Below are positions 7,388-18,000 of a DNA stretch of 64,000 nt, in pieces; the first letter of the stretch is position 1, and the number at the start of each line of letters is the position of its first letter. A program made the position numbers and the translations under genes. The stretch spans positions 186,001 to 250,000 of the forward strand of contig NZ_JBOJLM010000001.1 in the NCBI RefSeq assembly GCF_050750585.1. Direction: 5' to 3'. The notes under the pieces were generated by a model. The model saw nothing but the letters and a program-made list of their open reading frames with translations. It searched no databases and had not been told where the DNA came from. The stretch is from Salinimicrobium sp050750585. GTDB lineage: Bacteria > Bacteroidota > Bacteroidia > Flavobacteriales > Flavobacteriaceae.

Positions 7388-10300
7388 TCAGGAACAGTTT
7401 CCAGGTTCATAAGGTAAGGTGAAGGTGAATATGGAGCCTTCTCCAAGCTCACTTTCTACAGATAAAGTGCCTCCATGGCGTTCCACAATTTCATGGGCAA
7501 GAAATAGACCTATGCCTAGCCCGGCATAAGTATCCTCACTTTTTCCTTCTACCCGGTGAAAGCGTTTGAAAATTTCTTTCTGGTCTTTTTTGGAGATACC
7601 TATGCCTTTATCGGCCACACTTATGGCTGCGAGATTGTCGGCTGCATTAAATATCCTTAGTTCTATCCCTTTATTATCAGGCGAATATTTGATGGCATTG
7701 GTAACAAGATTTATAACGACCTGCCCCAGTCTGTCTTTATCGGCTGTGATTTTGCAGTTAAACTCGTGCCTGATCTCGATCTTATGCTCAATTTCTGTAC
7801 GAATGATATCCTGTATGGTCTCTTCAAGAAATTCATTAATATCGAAAGTTTCCTTCTTCAGGTCCAGTTTGTTTTCTTCGATTCTCGAGAGATCGAGCAT
7901 TTCAGAAATAAGCCTTGTAAGCCTGATCAACTGTTCATCAATACGCTTTAGAGAAGGCTTAAGAGGCAGGGATTCTATGTTTTGGTGTTCCTGTTGCAGC
8001 ATGTTCAGCAAGAGCTGTACATAACCTTTTATAGAAGTTATTGGCGTTTTCAACTCATGGCTTACCAGTTGCAGGAATCCTTCTTTGCGTCTTTCTTCTT
8101 CTTTGAACCTTTCTATTTCCATAGTAGCACCCACCCAATGCTTAACGTTACCGGCTTCATCTAAAATAGGAATGGCCCGTATTAGGTGCCATCGGTAATC
8201 ACCATCTTTATCACGAAGTTTCGTTTCATTCTCGAAGTCGACACCGGTTTTCACACTTACTTCCAGTTTCTCCAGGGTCTTATCCTTATCTTCAGGATGA
8301 ATAAGATCAATCCAGCCTTTTTCTTGTAATTCCTCCTGACTTAGTCCTGTGTAATCCAGCCAGCTCTTATTGTAAAAAGTAATATTTCCGTGGGAATCTG
8401 CATAACTTACCTTTTCCGGAATAAGTTCTGCCAGCTGCCTAAATTGCTCCCTGCTTTTTATAAGTGCATTTTCGGCCTCTTTGTGTATTTGGATATTGGT
8501 GTTGGAGCCGTACCATTTTATAATTTCTCCATCTGAATTAAAAAACGGTAGTGCCTTAACCAGAAACCAGTTGTAGATACCTTCTGTATTTCTTAACCTG
8601 TATTCCATAGAAAAAGGATCGCCGGTCTTTAAACAGACTTTCCAGTGTTCCACAACCCTGTCTTTATCGTCGGGATGATAATAATCCAGCCACTGTTCAG
8701 GGGGTGCGTCCAGGTCAGAATTTCCAATATATTCTTCCCATCGGTTATTAAAAAATTCAGGCTGCCCCTGGCCACTGGTGATCCATATAAGCTGCGGAAT
8801 GGTTTCGACCAGAAGTTTGAACTTGACCTCACTCTTTTCGAGAGATTTTTCTGCCATTCTTTTATCGGTGATATCGCCAAAAACCAGGAGGATCAATTTT
8901 TCGCCCCCGTCTTCTCTTTCTATTTTCCGGGCGTTTATTACCATAGTGCGTTCCCCAATCACCGGAAAATCCTGTGTGATCTCGTAGTCCTTGATCATCG
9001 ATTTATCGTTAACTACTTTTTTCAGCAGTTTTTCAAGTTCGGGTATATTCCAGTCCTTATTCACGAGGCTTAGAACAGATTTGTTCTCTATAGCAGCCTC
9101 TGTGGTTCTAAAAGATTTGTAGAACCCCTTACTGGCCGACTTTATTCGTAGTTGGTTATCAAGAACTATCCATGGCTCCCGAACTGTTTCCAGAACATCT
9201 ACCGCAAAGTTCCTGGCGATGTTCAGGTTTTTGTTCATACTCACCAGCTCCTGGTTGAGGCTGGTAAGCTCTTCATTGGTACTTTGCAGTTCTTCTTTAC
9301 TGGTCTCCAGCTCCTCATTAAGGGTTTGAAGCTCTTCGCTCCCACTTTGCAATTCCTCATTCGCGCTTTGCAGCTCTTCATTTGTAGCCTCCTGGTCTTC
9401 GGTGATACTACGCATATCTTCCCGTGCCTGCGCCAGTTCTTTTTCAAGCTGATGAATGAGCAGGTCCTTTTCGTCCTCTTTTGTCTCTCTTAAGGCAATT
9501 CTTTCTACAGCCTTGCGATACCCGAGCACGGCAGGCTGTGCCGCAGGATCGTGAAAAAGGATCAAATAATATGGCTCGGCAAGATTAGATAGCGGGATTG
9601 CCTCAATAGAAATGACACGCTGCCCTGCTTCCTCCTGGATTGGAATGTTTTCTCTTACTACGGCTTCCCCTTCTTTCCTGGCGTGGTGAATGATGCTGCG
9701 GAGCTCAAAAGCAAGCCCTGTTTTTGCCATTTTTAACAGGTTTAGGTTGGGTTTTCCTGCCTGTGGCTCGAGGTAAGCCCCCGTGCGACCGCGAAAATGC
9801 ACAATTTCCATAGCCTCGTCTATAACTACACCCGCAGGAGTATACCGGCTAAGGATCACCTCATCTGCAGCACGTTGAAAATCGGTTCTGGCGTTTTCTG
9901 TCTTTCTGCTCCTTCCAAATTCCCGGAAACTTTCTTCCTTGCGTTGGGTGGCGACATGCATGAACTTGCCCGGCTTATCCCTGGGCGTGAATATCTTGTG
10001 GTTTAGTTCTGACGGAATAAAAAGATCGGGTGCATTTCCTGTAGTTTCAGATTTTCCAAGCAGGAGATAACCGTCCTTTTTCAGCGCATAATGAAATGTG
10101 GTGAGGGCTTTTTTCTGAAGGTATGGTTGTAAATAGATGAGCACATTGCGACAGGTAATCACATCCATTTTTCCGAAAGGTGGATCTTTTAGAAAATTAT
10201 GGAAGGAGAATACGCACATTTCCCGCACCTCTTTCTTTATTTGATAGTTATTGTCTACCCTGTTGAAAAATCGTTCCACCCTTTGCGGGTTGAGGTTTTC

Positions 10301-11434
10301 CATCTCAGATTTCTTATAAACCCCGTTGCGGGCCTTACTTATTGCCGGTTCGCTAATATCGGTCCCAAAAATTTGTACCCTGGCCCTCACCCCATTTTCT
10401 TCCATGAATTCGTGAAGACATATTGCAAAACTATATACCTCCTGGCCGGTGCTGCAACCTGCAACCCAAACCCTGAAAGCGCCATCAGAGTTTTTGTGTT
10501 CCAATATTTTTGGAAAGATGTTGTTCGTAAGATTGTTAAAGATCTCTTCATCCCGAAAAAACTCGGTTACGGGAATTAACAGATCCTGCTGCAGTACATC
10601 CTGTTCAAGTGTGTTTTCCCTTAAGTGCTGAAGATATTCTGTAGGATCTTCCTTGCCATTAAGTGCCATTCGGCGTAAGATCCTGCGGCGTATGGTGCTC
10701 TGCTTGTAGTAAGTGAAATCAATTCCCTTCCGTATGCGAAGTAATGCGAGTATTTTCTTGTAAACATCTGCATTTTCCTTCTCCAGCTCCTTTTCTTTTC
10801 CGTCTATTCCGAAGAAATTCCGTACAATCTCCAGGATCTTTTCCGGTATTTGGCGTGGAGAAAGCACAAAATCCACAACGCCTTGTTCAATGGCATTTTG
10901 AGGCATCGAGGAATACTCGGCAGTATCTTCGTCTTGCGCAAACGTGATGCCCCCGTTATCTTTTATAGCCTTGAGGCCAAGGGTGCCATCACTGCCGTTG
11001 CCAGTCAATATTACTCCAATAGAGTGAGCCTGGTGTACTTCTGCCATAGATTCGAAGAATAGGTCGATGGGCAGGTTTTTTACTCCGTCGCCTTTTTGCG
11101 GCCTTGGGCTTAGTTCCAGCTTCCCGTCATTAGACATCAGCATTTTATTGCTGGGAATGATGTATATGTGATTGGGTTTCACTGTGAGATCATTCGAAAT
11201 TTCCTGGATGGGCAGCCTGGTAGATTTTTGCAGTAGTTCGGGTAGCAGGCTTTCGTGGCTGGGATCTAGATGCTGTACCAGTACATAAGCCATTCCCGAA
11301 TCTTCAGGTATCGCCTGGATAAACTCCATAAATGCAGCCAGGCCTCCAGCCGATGCCCCTATGCCAACAACAGGGAATTTGTTTTCAGACCTTTTTAAAC
11401 TTTCAATACTTGATTTTTTATTTTCCCGGGACAT
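7388..11434 (-). CDS. CheB-CheR-PAS-histidine kinase fusion protein
   Basis: 1,348 residues holding a whole signalling chain. Residues ~20-205 are a CheB methylesterase domain (Ser in GIGASAGG, His in VQHLDPSH, Asp in GNGSDGT). ~215-480 is a CheR methyltransferase with the SAM site VWVAGCSTGQE. ~650-720 is a coiled coil made of repeated NEELQ-type units. Three PAS domains follow (~730-1095), then HisKA (SHELKTPITSIKGY) and HATPase_c (NLVTNAIKYSP, DKGIGI, GLGIGLF). No receiver domain is fused; the REC protein downstream supplies it. No flagellar or chemoreceptor gene is seen nearby, so the CheB/CheR parts may have a role other than chemotaxis. No membrane helix is evident, suggesting a cytoplasmic sensor. 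Confidence 0.93.
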   Translation of the reverse strand: MSRENKKSSIESLKRSENKFPVVGIGASAGGLAAFMEFIQAIPEDSGMAYVLVQHLDPSHESLLPELLQKSTRLPIQEISNDLTVKPNHIYIIPSNKMLMSNDGKLELSPRPQKGDGVKNLPIDLFFESMAEVHQAHSIGVILTGNGSDGTLGLKAIKDNGGITFAQDEDTAEYSSMPQNAIEQGVVDFVLSPRQIPEKILEIVRNFFGIDGKEKELEKENADVYKKILALLRIRKGIDFTYYKQSTIRRRILRRMALNGKEDPTEYLQHLRENTLEQDVLQQDLLIPVTEFFRDEEIFNNLTNNIFPKILEHKNSDGAFRVWVAGCSTGQEVYSFAICLHEFMEENGVRARVQIFGTDISEPAISKARNGVYKKSEMENLNPQRVERFFNRVDNNYQIKKEVREMCVFSFHNFLKDPPFGKMDVITCRNVLIYLQPYLQKKALTTFHYALKKDGYLLLGKSETTGNAPDLFIPSELNHKIFTPRDKPGKFMHVATQRKEESFREFGRSRKTENARTDFQRAADEVILSRYTPAGVVIDEAMEIVHFRGRTGAYLEPQAGKPNLNLLKMAKTGLAFELRSIIHHARKEGEAVVRENIPIQEEAGQRVISIEAIPLSNLAEPYYLILFHDPAAQPAVLGYRKAVERIALRETKEDEKDLLIHQLEKELAQAREDMRSITEDQEATNEELQSANEELQSGSEELQTLNEELETSKEELQSTNEELTSLNQELVSMNKNLNIARNFAVDVLETVREPWIVLDNQLRIKSASKGFYKSFRTTEAAIENKSVLSLVNKDWNIPELEKLLKKVVNDKSMIKDYEITQDFPVIGERTMVINARKIEREDGGEKLILLVFGDITDKRMAEKSLEKSEVKFKLLVETIPQLIWITSGQGQPEFFNNRWEEYIGNSDLDAPPEQWLDYYHPDDKDRVVEHWKVCLKTGDPFSMEYRLRNTEGIYNWFLVKALPFFNSDGEIIKWYGSNTNIQIHKEAENALIKSREQFRQLAELIPEKVSYADSHGNITFYNKSWLDYTGLSQEELQEKGWIDLIHPEDKDKTLEKLEVSVKTGVDFENETKLRDKDGDYRWHLIRAIPILDEAGNVKHWVGATMEIERFKEEERRKEGFLQLVSHELKTPITSIKGYVQLLLNMLQQEHQNIESLPLKPSLKRIDEQLIRLTRLISEMLDLSRIEENKLDLKKETFDINEFLEETIQDIIRTEIEHKIEIRHEFNCKITADKDRLGQVVINLVTNAIKYSPDNKGIELRIFNAADNLAAISVADKGIGISKKDQKEIFKRFHRVEGKSEDTYAGLGIGLFLAHEIVERHGGTLSVESELGEGSIFTFTLPYEPGNCS

Positions 11435-11988
11435 GTAGTCAACGTTATTTTGTGTTAGGTATGGTAATGCAGGGGAGATTTAAACTCCAAAGTCACTGCA
11501 ACCAGACGTTCTATAAAACTCCAGTGCCAAAATAGTGTTATGTAGGGAATAACAGCTGTTAAGGTAGATCTTTTGAAGATACTATTTTTTAAACAACTTA
11601 GTTTCTGATTTCTACAGTTTCGGAATTTCTTCAGGTGGAATTAGCCAGGGTAAACGATACATGTGTTGACGCTATGTAACAGGCAGACAGCTTCTAATGC
11701 CTAAAATTCCTGTTGTCATCGCAATTTTTTCTTCCAATCCTGTTGATTTTAAAAGATTCTCTTGTTCAACCTCGTGTGGGTCTCTTTTTTTATTCCTTTT
11801 TCTGTAAATTATATGATATTTTATTTATAACCCCACAATTGAAAGGGTATTAAATTTATAATGCTGTAAATGTGTTAATTATACCTATTAACTTTATGGG
11901 GTATACTGTTTTTTTTTGTAGTTTTAATCCAGGTTGTAACTCGTAATAATCTGAAATATAAAAAAGCAGAAACTCTATTCTGCAGTGA
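11435..11988. other. Intergenic stretch, no gene seen
   Basis: AT-rich DNA between the divergent kinase fusion and the genes to the right. Several short frames occur but none has a recognisable product. It precedes the ammonium transporter remnant and may be decayed coding sequence. Confidence 0.5.
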
Positions 11989-12102
11989 AAAGTTTCAGGC
12001 GATAAAACAGGGCTCTTCTTTATGCTGAAGAAGAGCGGGGAATTAAGAGTAAGTGAGCAGGAAGAGATTGAAGGGCTTGATGCTCATGAAGACGATACTT
12101 AG
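11989..12102 (+). pseudogene. amt: Remnant of ammonium transporter C-terminus (amt)
   Basis: A 37-codon frame between in-frame stops reads ...MLKKSGELRVSEQEEIEGL then DAHEDDT and a stop. The pattern LRVSxxEEIxGLDxxEH is the cytoplasmic tail of Amt/AmtB ammonium transporters. Nothing of the eleven membrane helices precedes it; a TGA stands at 11986. This is best read as the last scrap of a deleted amt gene. Its position near gltB-gltD supports this, since amt often sits beside nitrogen-assimilation genes. The call rests on a short motif and could be coincidence. Confidence 0.5.
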
Positions 12103-12156
12103 GCCATCCCGAACTGAAGTATGAATAGTTACTGAAACGCACACGCTAAAGGCTAT

Positions 12157-12175
12157 TCAAAAATGCCATTTTTGA
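12157..12175. repeat. 19-bp dispersed palindrome, copy 2
   Basis: TCAAAAATG-C-CATTTTTGA, followed by GAAGTATTTTTT, the flank shared by other copies. It lies 65 bp upstream of the ATG at 12241. Confidence 0.85.
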
Positions 12176-12240
12176 GAAGTATTTTTTAATTGCTTCTGAA
12201 AAAAAGGTGGAAGGATATTAATTGAAAAATACAAGATACA

Positions 12241-12597
12241 ATGACCACTTACGTGACTCAAAATGAGATGAGGTCGCTCTGGAAGATCTCGCTGGGAAAA
12301 ATGATTGAAAGCTGCAGGGTAAATAAGAACCTGCCTGAAGGTTTGGTGGAGCTTATCAAGCACAATCTATTTGCGAAATATGCTTTGTACAACGTACATA
12401 TTGACAAGATCGAGATTGGCGTGAATGAGTCGAAGCAAAGGGCTGCATCTTATCCAGAGATCACGGTGTATCAATTTCCGCTTGATGAACTGGAGGATAA
12501 ATTAACAGCTTCCTTTCAAACTACACGAGGAGATTTAGAGTTCTACGCACGGGTTTTCAAAGGGAAAGAGTTTAATGACAATATCTTTGTACTCTAA
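12241..12597 (+). CDS. Hypothetical protein, 118 aa
   Basis: The product is soluble, mixed alpha/beta, without signal peptide, membrane segment or cysteine motif. It starts MTTYVTQNEMRSLWKISLGK and ends with FKGKEFNDNIFVL. A long amphipathic helix (SLWKISLGKMIESCRVNKN) is followed by strand-rich sequence (YALYNVHIDKIEIGV). Amino-acid composition and codon use look like a real gene. It stands alone on the plus strand, about 90 bp before the HAD gene, and the two could share a transcript. I do not recognise the family. Confidence 0.65.
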   Translation: MTTYVTQNEMRSLWKISLGKMIESCRVNKNLPEGLVELIKHNLFAKYALYNVHIDKIEIGVNESKQRAASYPEITVYQFPLDELEDKLTASFQTTRGDLEFYARVFKGKEFNDNIFVL

Positions 12598-12690
12598 CCA
12601 CCGGCTTTAAAAGATTGCGTAACTTCAGGTCGTAAAACTGCACCAATTCTGGTGCTGTGAGAACATTTAGCCAATCAAAATTTAAGACCT

Positions 12691-13485
12691 ATGAAAAAGG
12701 GATTTTTAATAGATATGGATGGAGTGATCTATGGAAATGACACTTTGATCCCCGGAGCCGATAAGTTTATTGAAAAACTTCAGGAAATGGATATCCCATT
12801 CCTGTTTATGACCAATAATAGCCAGCGCACACCTTTGGATGCAGTTAATAAGGTGGCAAAAATGGGAATTAATATTTCTGAACAGAATGTATACACCAGC
12901 GCCATGGCAACCGCTTCTTTTCTCTCGTTTATGAAGCCCAATGGCAGTGCTTATGTACTTGGGGAAGGTGGTTTGATCACCAGCCTCGCAAGGGAAGGAT
13001 ACAATCTTGTGAATCAACGTCCAGATTTTGTGGTGGTGGGAGAGGGCCGGAATTTCACTTTGGAAATGGTGAATTCGGCAGTAGATATGATCCTTTCGGG
13101 ATCACGGCTTATAGCCACCAACCTTGACCCATCCCCTAAAAAGACAGGCTGGACCAACCTGGGGATTCGTGCCGTAGTGGCCATGATTGAAGAAGCTACA
13201 GGTAAAAAGGCATTTTCGGTAGGTAAACCCAGCCCGGTAATGATGCGTTCTGCCCGCAAATATCTCGGACTTGAAGCAAAGGAAACTGTGATCATTGGAG
13301 ATACTATGGATACAGATATTTTAGGCGGCGTGCAGTTGGGTTACACCACCATACTTACGCTCTCGGGCATTTCTACCAGGGAGAGCCTGAATGACTATGC
13401 CTTTAAACCCGACATTATTGTAGATTCAGTAGAAGATCTGGATCTTGAAGAGGTGTTTAACCTGCACAACAAATCTTTTGCTTAG
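12691..13485 (+). CDS. HAD-superfamily hydrolase, NagD-like (subfamily IIA)
   Basis: 264 residues. Motif I is FLIDMDGVIYGND with the nucleophile Asp and acid/base Asp. Motif II is FLFMTNNSQRT, and motifs III/IV are GKPSPVMMRSA and IIGDTMDTDILGG. The long insert between motifs II and III is a C2-type cap, which defines the NagD/AraL branch. Members dephosphorylate nucleotides or sugar phosphates; the substrate cannot be told from sequence. It converges on gltD, with a shared hairpin terminator between them. Confidence 0.93.
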   Translation: MKKGFLIDMDGVIYGNDTLIPGADKFIEKLQEMDIPFLFMTNNSQRTPLDAVNKVAKMGINISEQNVYTSAMATASFLSFMKPNGSAYVLGEGGLITSLAREGYNLVNQRPDFVVVGEGRNFTLEMVNSAVDMILSGSRLIATNLDPSPKKTGWTNLGIRAVVAMIEEATGKKAFSVGKPSPVMMRSARKYLGLEAKETVIIGDTMDTDILGGVQLGYTTILTLSGISTRESLNDYAFKPDIIVDSVEDLDLEEVFNLHNKSFA

Positions 13486-13498
13486 AAAGAATGGAAAC

Positions 13499-13527
13499 AA
13501 AAAAGCAGCCTTGATAGCTGCTTTTTT
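13499..13527. terminator. Bidirectional terminator between HAD gene and gltD
   Basis: AAAAAAGCAGC, a seven-base loop, then GCTGCTTTTTT. The stem is flanked by A on one side and T on the other, so it can end both converging transcripts. Confidence 0.8.
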
Positions 13528-13542
13528 GTTTTGTTATAGCGG

Positions 13543-15003
13543 TTAAGCCGCCGGTAAATCTCCCGGCCCTTTGGTAGGAAGTTGCGTGGTTCCCATCAGG
13601 AACATATCAACACTTCTTGCTGCTTCCCTGCCTTCAGAAATTGCCCAGACAATTAAAGATTGCCCGCGGCGCATATCTCCTGCCGTAAATATATTTGGAA
13701 TATTGGTTTGATAGTTATTTTCGGCTTTTATGTTGGTTCTTTCGTCTACCTCCAAACCTAGTTTTTCACTCAGGGTCTTTTCTGGCCCGGTGAATCCCAG
13801 GGCCAAGAGGGCCAGGTCACATGGCCATTCTTTCTCACTTCCGGGAATTTCCCTTAGCTGAGGTCTGCCGGTTTCGGTATTTACCCATTCCACTTCTATC
13901 GTTTTAAGGGCCTTTAGCTTTCCGTTGCTATCCTTTATAAACTCCCTGGTGGCAATGCTCCAGTTTCTTTCAACACCTTCTTCATGAGAAGAAGTAGTCT
14001 TCAGCGTAAAAGGCCAGTAGGGCCAAGGGCTGGCATCTGTACGGAACTCTGCCGGCATAGGCATGATCTCGAAATTTGTTACAGATTTTGCACCGTGCCT
14101 GTTAGAAGTTCCCACACAATCTGATCCTGTGTCTCCCCCGCCAATTACAATTACATGTTTATCACGGGCGTTGAGGGCTTCTGCTGGTTCGGCCTGCCCG
14201 TCAACTACTTCATTGTTTCTTTTAAGGAACTCCATAGCCTGTACCACTCCCTGTGCATCTGCTCCCTCAATGGGTAGAGGTCTGCGCTGAGTGGCACCGC
14301 CGCACAGAATTACAGCATCAAACTCCTTCAGCTTTTCCACATCATAATTTACTCCAATATTGGTTTCTGTTTTGAAGGTGATGCCCTCCTCTTCCAAAAC
14401 ATTCAACCTGCGATCTATCACCCATTTCTCCATTTTAAAATCGGGTATGCCATACCGCAGTAATCCTCCTGGTTTTTTATCTCTTTCAAAGACTGTCACC
14501 AAATGTCCTGCTCTGTTGAGTTGTTGCGCTGCTGCCAAACCTGCCGGTCCAGATCCCACTACCGCCACTTTTTTACCTGTGCGTACTTTTGGAGGTGCAG
14601 GTTGGATCCATCCCTCTTTAAAAGCGCGTTCAGGAATATACTTTTCCATTAATTCTATGGCTACGGGCGATTTTATAATCCCCAAAACGCAAGCCGATTC
14701 ACAGGGTGCGGGACAAAGCCTGCCTGTAAATTCGGGAAAGTTGTTTGTGGAGTGCAGAATTTCTGAAGCCCGTTTCCAGTCATTTTTATATACTGCATTA
14801 TTAAAGTCGGGAATGAGATTACCAACGGGGCAGCCGCTGTGACAAAAAGGAATTCCGCAATCCATGCAACGGGCGCCCTGTTCCTGGAGCTCCTCGTTGT
14901 TCATTTCCTGGGTGAATTCTTTATAGTTTTTTACCCTGTCTTTAACGGCAATGGTTTCTTCTTCTCTTCTATTGTATTCTAAAAATCCTCTTAATTTACT
15001 CAT
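13543..15003 (-). CDS. gltD: Glutamate synthase (NADPH) small subunit
   Basis: 486 residues, normal for GltD. The N-terminal cysteines CMDCGIPFCHSGCPVGN and GRLCPAPCESAC bind the [4Fe-4S] clusters. VAVVGSGPAGLAAAQQLNRA is the FAD-binding Rossmann motif, and VIGGGDTGSDCVG is the NADPH-binding one. The protein passes electrons from NADPH to the large subunit for making glutamate from glutamine and 2-oxoglutarate. The start lies 1 bp after the gltB stop, so the genes are translationally coupled. Confidence 0.97.
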   Translation of the reverse strand: MSKLRGFLEYNRREEETIAVKDRVKNYKEFTQEMNNEELQEQGARCMDCGIPFCHSGCPVGNLIPDFNNAVYKNDWKRASEILHSTNNFPEFTGRLCPAPCESACVLGIIKSPVAIELMEKYIPERAFKEGWIQPAPPKVRTGKKVAVVGSGPAGLAAAQQLNRAGHLVTVFERDKKPGGLLRYGIPDFKMEKWVIDRRLNVLEEEGITFKTETNIGVNYDVEKLKEFDAVILCGGATQRRPLPIEGADAQGVVQAMEFLKRNNEVVDGQAEPAEALNARDKHVIVIGGGDTGSDCVGTSNRHGAKSVTNFEIMPMPAEFRTDASPWPYWPFTLKTTSSHEEGVERNWSIATREFIKDSNGKLKALKTIEVEWVNTETGRPQLREIPGSEKEWPCDLALLALGFTGPEKTLSEKLGLEVDERTNIKAENNYQTNIPNIFTAGDMRRGQSLIVWAISEGREAARSVDMFLMGTTQLPTKGPGDLPAA

Positions 15004-15004
15004 T

Positions 15005-18000
15005 TCAGGCTGTTTTTAATTCCGTCTGGGCATTTCTCAACTTTTCTTCTTCCAAAATCTTCAGGGCTTTTTTGTATTCCACAGGCATGACTTTTATAAA
15101 GCCAGTAGCAGCAGTTTCCCAGGCTTCCAGTATTTCTTTGGCGACATCACTTTGGGTATAACTGTAGTGATTCTGGATGAGCGTTTTTAGTTCTTCCAGG
15201 TTTTCTTCGGAAGGTTTCTCCAAATCGATCATTTCCATATTAAAGTTATGGCTGTTTATTTTATTGTCAGGGTCGTAGATGTAGGCTACTCCGCCGCTCA
15301 TTCCGGCAGCGAAATTCCTTCCGATGTTCCCAAGTATCACTGCAACGCCTCCGGTCATATATTCACAACCATGGTCGCCAATTCCCTCGATAACTGCCCT
15401 GGCACCCGAATTTCGGACGCAAAAGCGCTCTCCTCCAATTCCGTTGATGTAAGCCTCGCCATTTGTAGCACCGTAAAGGGCAACGTTTCCAATAATGACA
15501 TTCTCATTTGATTTGAAAGTTGCGGTTGAAGGTTTTTTAACCGATAATGTGGCGCCACTTAAGCCTTTTCCGAAGTAATCATTGGTGTTTCCTTCAACAT
15601 TAAGTGTAAGGCCCCTGGTGGCAAATGCGCCAAAACTCTGGCCTGCAGCTCCCGTGAAATTAAGTGTAAGGGTGTTTTTTGGTAAACCTTTGGCCCCGTG
15701 AATTTTTGAGATCTCGTTGCTTATTATAGCACCTGTAGTTCTATTGATATTTGTAATAGGGAAATCCAGCTTCATCTTTTCTTTCCTGTATATGGCCGGA
15801 TGTGCCTGTCTCAGGATCTCAAAATCTAAAACATCATCAAGGCGGTGGTCCTGCTGCTTTGAATTGTATAAAGTCATGCTTTCATCAATATCCGGCTTGT
15901 ACAGGATGTTAGAAAGATCAATTCCCTGGGCTTTGTAGTGCTCTATGGCCTTATTCATATCCAGTTTCTGGCTTTGGCCTACCATTTCATTAATGGTTCT
16001 GTAACCCAGATCGGCCATGATTTGCCGTAGCTCCTGTGCAACAAAATACATGAAGTTGATCACGTGCTCCGGGGTACCTTTGAAGTTCTTTCTCAGCTCA
16101 GGATCCTGGGTTGCGATTCCCACGGGGCAGGTATTTAAGTGACAGGCACGCATCATGATACAACCCGACGCCACCAGTGGGGCTGTAGAGAAACCAAATT
16201 CTTCAGCTCCCAGCAGGCATGCTATGGCTACGTCTCTCCCTGTTTTTAACTGTCCGTCACATTCCACTACAATTCGGCTTCGCAGGTCATTGAGGAGCAG
16301 GGTTTGCTGCACCTCGGCTATTCCCAGTTCCCATGGGAGTCCGGCATGCCTCAAAGAGGTGAGGGGAGCGGCTCCCGTTCCGCCGTCATAACCCGAAACC
16401 AGAACTACATCTGCTTTGGCTTTTGCTACCCCGGCTGCAATCGTACCTACGCCAACTTTAGAAACAAGCTTAACGTTGATCCGCGCTTCCCGATTGGCAT
16501 TTTTAAGATCAAAAATAAGCTGGGCAAGATCTTCAATAGAATAGATGTCGTGGTGTGGCGGTGGTGAGATAAGCCCCACATAAGGCGTGGAATTTCTCGT
16601 CTTTGCGATCTCCTGATTTACCTTTGGGCCGGGTAAATGACCGCCTTCTCCCGGTTTTGCACCCTGGGCCATCTTGATCTGGATCTCCTGTGCATTGGTG
16701 AGGTAGTTGATAGAAACACCAAACCTTCCTGAAGCTACCTGCTTGATGGCCGAATTTCTCCAGTCGCCATCGGGACTTTTGTGAAAACGGCTTTCATCTT
16801 CTCCTCCTTCACCCGAATTGCTTTTACCTTTCATCCGGTTCATGGCGATAGATAAATTCTCGTGAGCTTCTTTGCTTATGGAGCCAAAAGACATAGCTCC
16901 TGTTTTAAATCTTTTTACAATCTCTGTCCACGGTTCTACTTCTTCTATGGGTACCGGGTTGAGATCTTTGAACTTAAACATTCCCCTTATCGTCATGAGG
17001 TTGCGGGTTTGTTCATTTACCAGCCTGGAATATTCCTCATAGCTTTTTGGGTTATTTTGTTTCACTGCCTGCTGGAGCTTTGCAACAGTGGCGGGATTAA
17101 ACATGTGTCTTTCCCCGTTTCTTCTCCATCTGTAATCTCCACCTATTTCGAGATCCATACCCTTTTGGTCCTCTGCCGGATTAAAGGCCTTGCGGTAGCG
17201 CTTCTGAATTTCTTTTTCAACCTCATACAGGCCTATTCCTTCTATACGGGTAGGCGTACTGCAGAAATACTTATTCACAAATTTTTTGTTGAGTCCCAGG
17301 ATCTCAAAGATCTGTGCCCCGCGGTAAGAGTGCAGGGTGGAAATCCCAATCTTATTCATGATCTTGACAATTCCTTTTCCTACTGCAGTATTGAAGTTTT
17401 GAACGGCAACTTCGGGGTCTGTCACATCTAACTCTTTCTTTTCTACGAGGTCATAAATGATCTCGTTTACCATGAAAGGGTTGATTGCACTGGCGCCATA
17501 GCCAAACAACAATGCAAAATGATGAGGTTCACGCGGTTCGGCCGACTCTATGACTATCTCAAAGGAAGATCTTTTGTGATGCTTTTTTACGGTGTGGTGC
17601 ACGTATGAACAGGCTAGCAGCGATGGAATGGGCGCCAGGTCTTCATTGGTATTTCGGTCTGAAAGTATGATGATATTACATCCCCTGTCAACTGCTGCGG
17701 TGATCTCAATAATGATCTCATCGAGTCGCTCTTCCACGCCGTTAAGACCTTTGTCGGCTTGATAGAGAATAGGAATAGACGCAGTTTTAAATCCGGGAAT
17801 GTCTATATATTTGATCTTGTCGAGGTCTTCATTAGAGATCACGGGATTCTGAATGCGGAGTTTTTTGGCATGTTCAGGCGTTATCTCAAAAAGGTTCCTG
17901 TCTTCACCTAAAGAAAGGCTGATATCGGTAACAATTTCTTCCCTTATCCCATCCAGGGGCGGATTGGTCACCTGGGCAAATAGCTGCTTAAAGTAATTGA

